Of a DNA stretch of 64,000 nt, positions 9,201 to 17,600 are shown piece after piece. How positions within the stretch are numbered: position 1 is the stretch's first letter; each line of letters starts with the position of its first letter. The translations under genes were made by a program, and so were the position numbers. The notes beneath the pieces are model-generated. The model did no database searches, was not told the origin of the DNA, and was given only the letters and a program-made list of their open reading frames with translations. Source of the DNA: Cyanomargarita calcarea GSE-NOS-MK-12-04C (GTDB taxonomy: Bacteria > Cyanobacteriota > Cyanobacteriia > Cyanobacteriales > Nostocaceae); the NCBI GenBank assembly GCA_019359595.1, contig JAHHGZ010000003.1, forward strand, positions 225,512 to 289,511. Direction: 5' to 3'.

Positions 9201-11034
9201 ACCCACAACCAGCGAACTGCGTCAATTCCTGAAAGCCAAGCTACCAGACTACATGGTACCCAATGCTTTCGTCATCCTAGAAGCCCTACCCCTAACCCCC
9301 AATGGCAAAGTAGACCGTCGAAACCTGCCGCTACCTGCAAGGAGTAATGACTTAGACAAATTTGTTGCACCCCGGACTCACACAGAAGAGATTTTGGCAG
9401 GTATCTGGAAGGATGTCTTACGACTACAACAAGTAGGCATTTACGACAATTTCTTTGAATTGGGGGGAGACTCGATCATTGCTATCCAAATTATTGCCCG
9501 CGCTAACCAAGCAGGTTTAAAAGTCACCACCAAACAGCTATTTCAACACCAAACTGTTGCCGATTTAGCTGCTGTCGCAGGTATAGCAAGCAACCTCAAA
9601 GCCGAACAAGGTTTAGTCACAGGAGAGGTTCCTCTCACCCCAATTCAGCATTGGTTTTTCGAGCAGAATTGGCTGGAACCTCATCACTTCAATCAAGCGG
9701 TGCTGCTGAAAGTGCCACCAGACTTGAAACCTGAGCTATTAAGGCAAGTTGTAGAAAAATTACTGGTGCATCATGATGCCCTCCGCTTGCGGTTTGTCCA
9801 GGATGGAGACAAGTGGCAGCAAATTAATGCTCTTGAGCAAAATACCGTAAATTTGGAAGTTGTAAATTTGTCAGAACTTCCTGAGGAGGAGCAGCAAACG
9901 ACCATAGAAGCAACAGCAGCTCGTGAACAAATGAGCTTAAACCTTTCATCTGGGATGCTGATCCGATTAGTTTTGTTCCGGAAGGGTAATTCTTCTCCAG
10001 GTCGTTTGTTGGTTGTTATCCATCACTTAGCGGTGGATGGTGTTTCTTGGCGGATTCTACTGGAAGATTTATCAACAGTTTATGAGCAACTGGACTCTGT
10101 TGAAGCGATAAAACTACCTGCCAAAACGACTTCCTTTAAAGATTGGGCAATCAGGCTACAAGATTATGGGCTAGAGCCTGCACTAACGGGTGAATTAGAC
10201 TACTGGCTGGCTCAGTCTAGGTTTAATTTTGCTCCTCTACCAGTGGATTATTCTCCAGACAACAAGTTCAACACCGTTGCCTCAAGTCGAATAGTTTCAG
10301 TATCTCTGAGTGTCGAACAAACTCGCGCTCTGCTTGTCGAAGTGCCCTCAGTATACAACACCCAAATTAATGATGTCCTGCTTGCGGCATTAGTGCAAAG
10401 CTTTACCCGGTGGACAGGAACTAATTACTTGCTAGTTGACTTAGAAGGACACGGACGGGAGGAACTATTTGAGGATGCAGACTTGTCACGCACAGTGGGT
10501 TGGTTTACCAGTATTTTTCCCGTTTTGTTAAAGTCTGAACAAGTTGAGAATCCCAAAGAAACCCTCAAGTCAGTCAAAGAGCAATTGCGATGTATCCCTA
10601 ACAAGGGGATCGGATATGGAATCTTGCGATATCTGAGTCAGCCAGAGATTCGCAAGCAACTGCAAGCAATTCCCCAAGCCGAGGTGAGTTTTAACTACTT
10701 GGGTCAATTCGATGGCATGGGTTCTTCTCTTTTGCTGTGGGGTTTTGCCCCTGAGTCTAGTGGAGCAATTCACAGCCCTTTGGGAATTCGCAGCCATTTG
10801 TTAGAAGTAGATGGATTAGTAGTCAACAACAGACTGCAACTGGATTGGAGGTATAGCGAGAATTTTCATCAACGGTCTACAGTTGAGGGTTTAGCTCAGG
10901 GTTTTATAGAGGTATTACAAGCCTTGATAGACCACTGTCAGTCATCGGAAGCGGGTGGTTATACACCTTCAGATTTTCCGGAAGCTGACTTGAACCAGGA
11001 TGAGCTTGATGCACTCCTGTCAATTATGGATTAA
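6262..11034 (+). CDS. NRPS module 1: docking-C-A-PCP-E, predicted D-Val
   Basis: A 1590-residue synthetase. Domains in order: TubC-like N-terminal docking domain (about 1-55); condensation domain with HHIITDG near residue 203; adenylation domain (about 530-1030) with YTSGSTGQPKG and a terminal NGK lysine; PCP with LGGDS near residue 1068, the Asp variant usual before an epimerase; epimerization domain with HHLAVDG near residue 1253. Hand alignment to GrsA gives the pocket D-A-F-W-L-G-G-T-F-K, a valine-type code. It should extend the glyceryl starter with D-Val (or D-Ile). The C-terminus ends in an acidic tail typical of inter-protein docking. Domain calls are firm; substrate is inferred. Confidence 0.92.
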   Translation: MTTIKFLSDLNNLGIKIWIEDEQLRYRAPQGVMSSDLKQKLLERKSEILAFLKQIKTNIQSTPGSILAVSRSGELPLSFAQQRMWFLHQLDSQNPFYNESLQVQISGALNIAALEQSINEIIRRHESLRTIFPTVDGKPVQRISPSLTKNLPLVDLQGLPPAGVQQFITQEVRQPFNLDEGPLSRFMLLLCEPETHILIVTMHHIITDGWSMGILMKELSTLYQAFSVGTGSHLTELPIQYADFTVWQRQRLTGEIWENQLNYWKQQLAGATPLLELPTDKPRPPVQTFRGAVKEFQLDLNLTTQLKTLSRESGSTLFHTILAAYVILLYRYSGQDDISVGCPMANRNRTEIEPLIGFFVNTVVLRNQIQGNPSFSEFLTQVRQVALAGDAHQDIPFEQVVDALQPERSLSYSSLFQVMFAWQSFSLDTLELSDISLTTQMVERETSAFDLNLSIWETKKGLMGRWEYSSDLFAADTIARMTGHFQTLLSGIIAHPDQSISKLPLLTAKEQEQILVAWNQTETDYPTDKCIHELFEERVKLNPDAIALIYDNQELTYQQLNKKANQLAHYLQSLGVGPEVLVGICVERSLEMIVGILAILKAGGAYVPIDPEYPQDRLTFMLDDAQLSVLLTQEKLVNKLPAHKACVICLDTNWNIINQQTEENLNTSIKADNLAYVMYTSGSTGQPKGVSIVHQGVVRLVTQTDYVSFSAKEVFLQVAPISFDAATFEIWGCLLNSGQLVIFPSNTPSLDELGQVIEQYQVTTLWLTAGLFHLMVDEKIDALKPLRQLLAGGDILSVSHVQKFLQTVENCQLINGYGPTENTTFTCCYQIPTSLSPDVSVPIGRPIANTQVYILDENLQPVPIGIPGELHIGGAGLARGYLNRPELTQEKFIPNPFSTVPDSRLYKTGDKARYLSDGNIEYLGRIDNQVKIRGFRIELGEIETVLSQHAHVHSVVVIAREDTPDNKRLVAYIVPHPQVTPTTSELRQFLKAKLPDYMVPNAFVILEALPLTPNGKVDRRNLPLPARSNDLDKFVAPRTHTEEILAGIWKDVLRLQQVGIYDNFFELGGDSIIAIQIIARANQAGLKVTTKQLFQHQTVADLAAVAGIASNLKAEQGLVTGEVPLTPIQHWFFEQNWLEPHHFNQAVLLKVPPDLKPELLRQVVEKLLVHHDALRLRFVQDGDKWQQINALEQNTVNLEVVNLSELPEEEQQTTIEATAAREQMSLNLSSGMLIRLVLFRKGNSSPGRLLVVIHHLAVDGVSWRILLEDLSTVYEQLDSVEAIKLPAKTTSFKDWAIRLQDYGLEPALTGELDYWLAQSRFNFAPLPVDYSPDNKFNTVASSRIVSVSLSVEQTRALLVEVPSVYNTQINDVLLAALVQSFTRWTGTNYLLVDLEGHGREELFEDADLSRTVGWFTSIFPVLLKSEQVENPKETLKSVKEQLRCIPNKGIGYGILRYLSQPEIRKQLQAIPQAEVSFNYLGQFDGMGSSLLLWGFAPESSGAIHSPLGIRSHLLEVDGLVVNNRLQLDWRYSENFHQRSTVEGLAQGFIEVLQALIDHCQSSEAGGYTPSDFPEADLNQDELDALLSIMD

Positions 11035-11035
11035 T

Positions 11036-11070
11036 GAAGGAAGAAGGAAGAAGGAAGAAGGAAGAAGAGA
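11036..11070. repeat. STRR array, left arm of inverted pair (GGAAGAA units)
   Basis: About five GGAAGAA heptamers starting two bases after the stop of NRPS module 1. Together with the array at 11341-11375 it forms a near-perfect inverted repeat of about 34 bp, both arms beginning ATGAAGG at their outer edges, around a 270-bp insert. Confidence 0.85.
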
Positions 11071-11103
11071 AAGATATTTTTCCATCCCTTCGCACACTTC
11101 CAA

Positions 11104-11292
11104 TTATACTTGGGCTTCTATTTTTTGAAGAGTTGATACTAAAATTCTCTGTAATTCATCAACTTCCCTGATAACAGGAGTAAACAATTCTGGACTTGCT
11201 AAACCAACTTCCTTCGCAATATATAACTGAGTATCTAATTCTCTTAAAGATCCCAGAGATATGTGGATAAATTGTTCTCGATGACTACTCAT
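11104..11292 (-). pseudogene. Four-helix-bundle (23S rRNA IVP-like) protein remnant
   Basis: A 62-residue antisense reading frame lying between two co-directional NRPS genes. The segment FIHISLGSLRELDTQLYIAKE is close to the C-terminal half of the four-helix-bundle family (23S rRNA intervening-sequence proteins), which is normally about 110-120 residues. In frame just upstream of the ATG is IPS, resembling the start of the family's IPSNIAEG motif, so an internal deletion probably removed the middle; a stop lies a few codons further upstream. It sits between inverted STRR arrays. Most likely a decayed passenger gene; a functional short protein is less likely. Confidence 0.6.
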
Positions 11293-11340
11293 AATTGATG
11301 GAATAACTTTGAAGAATCAAGTAATAATTATTGTCCCATA

Positions 11341-11375
11341 TTCCTTCTTCCTTCTTCCTTCTTCCTTCTTCCTTC
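11341..11375. repeat. STRR array, right arm of inverted pair (TTCCTTC units)
   Basis: About five TTCCTTC heptamers, the reverse complement of the array at 11036-11070, ending 12 bp before the ATG of NRPS module 2. It occupies the place where a ribosome-binding site would be expected, and none is visible. Confidence 0.85.
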
Positions 11376-11387
11376 ATTTAAAAAACA

Positions 11388-14300
11388 ATGACTCTTGCCG
11401 TACCAACAAACAAAAGCAAAAATATTGAATCTATTTATCCCCTTTCTCCTATGCAGGAGGGGATGCTCTTTCATACTCTTTACGAACCAGAATCCAGGGT
11501 TTACTTCACACAGATGAAGTATATTCTGCATGGGAATTTGGATATTTTCGCCTTTGAGCAGGCTTGGCAACAAGTGGTGGATCGACACCCAATTTTGCGG
11601 ACTATTTTTGTCTGGCAGAACGGTAAAAAGACACTCCAGGTGGTACTAAAAAAAGTAAATTTGCCTTGGACTAACTTAGACTGGCGATCGCTATCCCCAA
11701 TTGAACAGGAACAGCAACTAGAAGTTTTGTTGCAGGAGGATAGAAACAACGACTTTGTACTTGACAAAGCGCCCCTGATGCGATGCACTTTAATTCAGCT
11801 AGCCGAAGCGACGTACAAATTTGTCTGGAGTTCTCATCACTTGCTGACAGATGGCTGGTGTATGCCGATCATTTTTAAAGAAGTGTTTGCCTTTTACGAG
11901 GCCAGCATAGAAGGCAAAGATTTATATTTGCCTCTACCCCGCCCTTACAAAGACTATATTACTTGGTTGCAGCAGCAAGATGCTACTAAAGCTGCAGCCT
12001 ATTGGCAAAAAGCTCTCCAGGGATTTGCCGCTCCAACTCCCTTAGTGGTCGATTGTACCGCAAAGCAACAGTCGGAAATTAAAAAGACTTTTGACCAACA
12101 GCGCTTACAGTTATCATCGACAGCTACCACCGCTCTCAAATCTTTAGCCCAAAAACATCGTTTGACAGTTTCCACCTTGGTGCAGGGGGCTTGGGGGCTG
12201 CTACTAAGTCGTTACAGTGGTGAGTCTGACGTGATTTTTGGGGCTACTGTGTCTGGTCGTCCTCCCTCGTTGTCTGGGGTAGAATCGATGATCGGACTGT
12301 TTATTAATACCTTGCCCGTGCGGGTAAAAGTATCTGAAGAAACGGAACTAGTGCCTTGGCTTGCGGAATTACAACAGCAGCAGGTGGAGCGGGATGAGTA
12401 TGCCTACAGTTCACTAGTGGAGATTCAGCGCTCCAGTGAAGTACCTCCAGGAAGCTGCTTATTTGATAGTCTCCTAGTATTTGAGAACTACCCCTCTGCT
12501 GATTCTTTGCATAACAGCATCCGGATTGATGATTTTCAAGGATCTGAACGCACAAATTACCCTTTAACAATACTAGTAATACCCAATGAGGAATTATTGG
12601 TGCGATTTGTATACGATCGCGATCGCTTCGACGCAGACACGATTACTAGGATGGCTGGTCATTTCCAAACGTTGCTCTTGGGAATCGTTGATAATCCTCA
12701 GCAAAAACTTAGCAAGTTGCCCTTGCTCACTGATTTCGAGAAAAATCGGTTATTAGTAGAGTGGAACGACACTCGGGTAGATTATCCAGAAAAATGTATC
12801 TATCAGTTGTTTGAAGAACAGGTAGCCAAGACACCGGATGCAGTAGCAGTGGTGTTTGGCTCTGAAAAACTGACCTACCAAGAGTTAAATAGTCGAGCCA
12901 ATCAATTGGCACATCATTTACAAACCTTGGGTGTGGGTCCAGAGGTTTTGGTGGGGATTTGTGTAGAGCGATCGCTAGACATGATTGTCGGAATACTGGC
13001 CATCCTGAAAGCGGGTGGTGCTTATGTGCCGTTAGATCCAGCCTATCCTCAAGAGCGATTGGCTTATATGTTGAGTAATGCGACTGTTTCGGTGCTACTA
13101 ACTCAGCAGAAATTAGTCGAGCAATTGCCCAACTGCGAACAGGTAGTGTGCTTGGATACAGATTCTGAAATCATCTCTGCCCAAATTAAGGATAATCTGC
13201 TTGTCGGAGTGAAACCAGAGAACTTAGCTTATGTAATTTATACTTCTGGTTCTACGGGTAAGCCAAAAGGAGTAGCCATGAGTAACCGTTCTCTGGTCAA
13301 CCTATTACTTTGGCAAATGGAAAATTCTCAGGTTTCCATTGAGGGAAAAACCCTGCAATTTGCCCCTATAAGTTTTGATGTTTCTTTTCAAGAAATCTTC
13401 TCTACCTGGTGTTCTGGTGGCACATTGGTGTTAATTTCTGAAGATGTGCGACGAGATGCTAGAGCGTTATTAAGGTTGCTGACAGAAACAGGAGTAGAAA
13501 GAATATTCCTCCCCTTTGTTGCCTTACAGCAGTTAGCTGAGGTTGCTACAAGTTTTGAATTGTTTCCAACTACTCTTTGCGAAATTATCACCGCAGGGGA
13601 ACAGTTGCAGATGACAACCAGCCTGACCAACTTTTTGACCAGACTCCCTGATTGCAGACTGGAAAATCAATATGGACCATCAGAAAGCCATGTGGTCACA
13701 GCTTTTACCTTAAAGGGTTCTGCAAACAGTTGGTCAGCACTTCCTCCCATCGGTCGTCCCATTGCTAATACACAAATCTATATTCTCGACCTTCAGGGTC
13801 AACCTGTACCGATTGGGGTTCCTGGAGAACTACATATTGGTGGTCTTGGTTTAGCCAGAGAATATCTCAACCGTCCAGAATTGACGGCCCAGAAGTTTAT
13901 TCTCAGTCCCTTTGACAAGTCAAATTCAGCTTGTCTATACAAAACTGGCGATCAGGCACGTTATTTACCTGACGGTAATATCGAATTTCTCGGTCGCATT
14001 GATAATCAAGTCAAAATTCGCGGCTTTCGGATCGAACTTGGGGAAATTGAAACTACACTCACCGCACAACCTCAAGTAAAAGAAGCAGTAGTTATAGTCA
14101 GAGAAGACATCCCAGGCAAAAAGCGCCTAGTCGCTTATATTGTACAGACGCATATAACGTCACCATCCTCCATTCAAAATCAATTGCGGAACTTCCTGAA
14201 ACATCAGCTACCAGACTACATGGTGCCTAGTGCCTTTATGTTACTAGATGCTCTACCTCTGACCCCCAGTGGTAAGGTAGACCGCCGTGCCCTACCTGCT

Positions 14301-14633
14301 CCTTGTGTGATTAATGACACGGAAACCTTTGTTACAGCCAGCACCCCTACCGAAGAGGCGATCGCAACTATTTGGGGTGATGTTTTAGGACTAAAACAAG
14401 TAGGCATTCACGACAACTTCTTTGAACTAGGCGGACATTCGCTACTTGCCACCCAAGTGATTTCTCGGTTGCGGCAGACTTGGAAGATGGAATTGCCCCT
14501 ACGTCGTTTGTTTGAGAAACCGACTGTAGCGGAATTAGCACAGAGCATCGACAAGATTCTTTCAACAGTACAAAGGCTACAAAGCAACACTTCCAGTCAT
14601 CTGTTAAACAACCGGGAGGAAATAGAACTGTGA
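11388..14633 (+). CDS. NRPS module 2: C-A-PCP, predicted Pro
   Basis: A 1081-residue single-module synthetase. It begins almost directly with a condensation domain (YPLSPMQEGMLFHTL near residue 17; HHLLTDG near 150), the DCL-like type expected after an epimerase. It has no TubC-like docking domain, unlike the genes on either side. The adenylation domain covers about 465-965; hand alignment gives the pocket D-V-Q-F-I-A-Q-V-V-K, one position from the classical proline code D-V-Q-F-I-A-H-V-V-K. The PCP has LGGHS near residue 1014. It should add L-Pro or a methylproline; no methylproline biosynthesis genes are nearby. Its TGA overlaps the GTG of the next gene by 4 nt. Confidence 0.92.
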   Translation: MTLAVPTNKSKNIESIYPLSPMQEGMLFHTLYEPESRVYFTQMKYILHGNLDIFAFEQAWQQVVDRHPILRTIFVWQNGKKTLQVVLKKVNLPWTNLDWRSLSPIEQEQQLEVLLQEDRNNDFVLDKAPLMRCTLIQLAEATYKFVWSSHHLLTDGWCMPIIFKEVFAFYEASIEGKDLYLPLPRPYKDYITWLQQQDATKAAAYWQKALQGFAAPTPLVVDCTAKQQSEIKKTFDQQRLQLSSTATTALKSLAQKHRLTVSTLVQGAWGLLLSRYSGESDVIFGATVSGRPPSLSGVESMIGLFINTLPVRVKVSEETELVPWLAELQQQQVERDEYAYSSLVEIQRSSEVPPGSCLFDSLLVFENYPSADSLHNSIRIDDFQGSERTNYPLTILVIPNEELLVRFVYDRDRFDADTITRMAGHFQTLLLGIVDNPQQKLSKLPLLTDFEKNRLLVEWNDTRVDYPEKCIYQLFEEQVAKTPDAVAVVFGSEKLTYQELNSRANQLAHHLQTLGVGPEVLVGICVERSLDMIVGILAILKAGGAYVPLDPAYPQERLAYMLSNATVSVLLTQQKLVEQLPNCEQVVCLDTDSEIISAQIKDNLLVGVKPENLAYVIYTSGSTGKPKGVAMSNRSLVNLLLWQMENSQVSIEGKTLQFAPISFDVSFQEIFSTWCSGGTLVLISEDVRRDARALLRLLTETGVERIFLPFVALQQLAEVATSFELFPTTLCEIITAGEQLQMTTSLTNFLTRLPDCRLENQYGPSESHVVTAFTLKGSANSWSALPPIGRPIANTQIYILDLQGQPVPIGVPGELHIGGLGLAREYLNRPELTAQKFILSPFDKSNSACLYKTGDQARYLPDGNIEFLGRIDNQVKIRGFRIELGEIETTLTAQPQVKEAVVIVREDIPGKKRLVAYIVQTHITSPSSIQNQLRNFLKHQLPDYMVPSAFMLLDALPLTPSGKVDRRALPAPCVINDTETFVTASTPTEEAIATIWGDVLGLKQVGIHDNFFELGGHSLLATQVISRLRQTWKMELPLRRLFEKPTVAELAQSIDKILSTVQRLQSNTSSHLLNNREEIEL

Positions 14634-17600
14634 AAAGCATTGAAGATTTGTTGTTAGACCTTTCCCATCTCGATATAAAGCTATGGGTTGATGAACAAAG
14701 TCGTTTGCGCTGTAATGCCCCTTCAGGAACATTAATACCAGAGATACGTACACAGCTATCTGAACGCAAAGCAGAAATTATTGACTTTTTGCAACAGGTT
14801 AATCTGAACTCTAATTCTAGTTTCGAGTCTATTAGTCCGGTTCTGAGGGACAAAGACCTACCTTTGTCCTTTGCACAAGAGGGATTGTGGTTTCTCTACC
14901 AGTTGAATAACAAAGGTAGTAATTACAATATGCCATGTGCGTTGCAAATTACTGGCAGCTTGAATGTAGTAGTGCTAGAGCAAGCTCTGACGGAAATAGT
15001 TAGACGGCATGAAATTCTGAGAACTAATTTTCAACAGGTAGAGGCCAAGACTGTACAGGTAATTAACCCAGATACCACCTTTAAACTCAAGGTAATTGAT
15101 TTAGAGGGCGAACAATTAGTAAATGTCCAAAATTTCATCAATTTAGAGGTAGAAAAACCTTTTGATTTGCATCAAGATGCTTTATTCCAAACTATTCTGT
15201 GGCGACTGAATGACCAGTCTTATGTACTGTTGCTAAATATGCATCACATCATCTCTGATGGTTGGTCAACGGGAATTTTGTTGCAAGAATTGTCTACTCT
15301 TTATCAAGCTTACCTATCAGAGAATAAGTCACCTTTACCAGAGTTACCCATCCAATATGCTGACTTTGCTTTGTGGCAAAGACAATATTTAAGTCAGGAA
15401 GTTAGACAAAAGCAACTGAACTACTGGCAGCAACAGTTAGCGGATGCGCCACCTTTGTTACAATTGCCTACAGACAGAGTACGTCCCCCCGTGCAATCAT
15501 TCCGGGGTGGGATAAAGGAATTTCAGATTAATGCGGATGTGAGCAAGAGAATTAGAGCCTTAAGTCAAGAGTCAAAGGCAACTTTATTTATGACAATGCT
15601 GGCGGCTTTTGTCACTTTGCTCTATCGCTACAGTAATCAGGATGATATTCTTGTTGGTTCTCCTATGGCTAATAGAAACCGTAGAGAAATAGAACCATTA
15701 ATTGGCTATTTTGTGAATACTGTAGTGCTAAGGACTCAGTTGGTAGGAAATCTCAGTTTTTGGGAAGTACTGAACCGAGTCCGCACAGTAGCAATGGATG
15801 CCCATGCTCATCAAGATGTACCTTTTGAGCAGGTAGTAGAAGCGCTACAACCACAACGAAATTTAAGCCATAGTCCTTTGTTTCAGGTGTTGTTTGACTT
15901 GCAGCATTCTCTGACGGAGAAGTTGCTATTTCCTGGTTTGGCTTTGACTCCTTTCGGGCTAGAACACACAACGTCAAAATTTGACCTCTCGCTGGTGATA
16001 GAAGATACAGGGGATAAATTGATTGGTTGGTGGGAATATAGCAGCGATTTGTTTAGTTTGGAAACCATAACTCGTTTATCAGATAATTTCCAAATTTTGT
16101 TAGCAGGAATTGTTGCTAATCCCGAAACACCTATTAATGAATTACCTCTACTTTCAGCAGCTGAACAACAGCAAATTCTAGTTGAGTGGAATGATACTTT
16201 TATAGAGTATCCCGACAGCAAATGCATCCATCAGTTATTTGAGGAACAAGTAGCTAGGACACCCCAAGATATAGCAGTTGTCTTTGAAGAAGAAGAATTT
16301 ACTTACCAACAGCTAAATAGTTGGGCAAACAAAATAGCGCATTATTTACAAAGTCTAGGGGTCAGACCAGAAGTTCTGGTTGCTATTTGTTTAGAGCGCT
16401 CTTTGGAAATGGTCATTGGATTGTTGGCAGTTTTAAAAGCTGGTGGTGCTTATTTACCACTCGACCCCAACTATCCCTCTTTGCGCTTGGCACATATGTT
16501 GGATGACTCTCAGGTGTCGGTGTTACTGACTCGGGAAACATTGCGGGAATTTTTGCCAGAAAATGGAGCAAAGGTTGTTTGTTTAGATACAGACTTCGAG
16601 GACATCTATTCTCAAAGTGAAGATAATCCCGTCAGTGGGGTAAAACCGGAAAACTTAGCCTATGTAATTTATACTTCAGGTTCTACGGGAAAACCGAAGG
16701 GTGTGATGATTCCCCATCAAGGTGTGGTCAATCATAGCCAAGCAATGATTGCGGAATATAGTTTAACCTGTGATGACCGAGTGCTGCAATTTGCTTCCTT
16801 CAGCTTTGATGTCGCAATCGAAGAACTTTTCCCCACTTTGTTAAGCGGTGCAACTTTGGTAATGCGACCTGCTCAAATGTTTGTCTCTTTTACAGACTTT
16901 ACCAAATTTATCCTGGAACAAAGGTTGACGGTTGCGAACCTACCAACCCCATATTGGCAGGAGTGGGTTTTGGAACTATCCCAAGGTAAGGCTACCGTAC
17001 CAAACTGCCTGCGTTTGGTGGTCACGGGTAGCGAGCAAGTGCTACCAGAACGACTGGCTTTGTGGCAGCAATTGGTGGGGGATAGGGTAATGTGGATAAA
17101 TGCCTATGGTCCAACGGAAGCGACTATCACAGCCACAGTTTATCAACTTGCACCGACTTCAGAAAGCTCTTATATTAATTCAGTGTCCATTGGTCGTCCA
17201 ATTGCCAACACACAAATTTACATCCTAGACAAAAATCTTCAACCAGTACCCATTGGTGTACCTGGTGAACTACATATTGGTGGTCTTGGTTTAGCCGAAC
17301 GCTATCTCAACCATCCAGATTTAACTGCTCAAAAATTTATCCCTAATCCCTTTACCCATTTTGGATTGCCGAAATTAGAGCGTCTTTACAAAACTGGTGA
17401 TCAGGCACGTTATTTACCTGATGGTAACATCGAGTTTCTGGGTCGGATTGACAATCAGGTGAAGATTCGGGGTTTTCGGATTGAACTTGGGGAAATTGAA
17501 GCAGTCTTAGCTCAACACCCTGAGGTTCGTGCATCTGCGGTGATTGCTAGAGTTGACCAACCAGGTAACAAGCAACTCGTCGCTTATATTGTCCCCAATG

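Noticed and set aside
14368..14853. 161-codon minus-strand ORF across the NRPS 2/3 junction
   Set aside because: Shadow of PCP and docking-domain coding sequence on the other strand.
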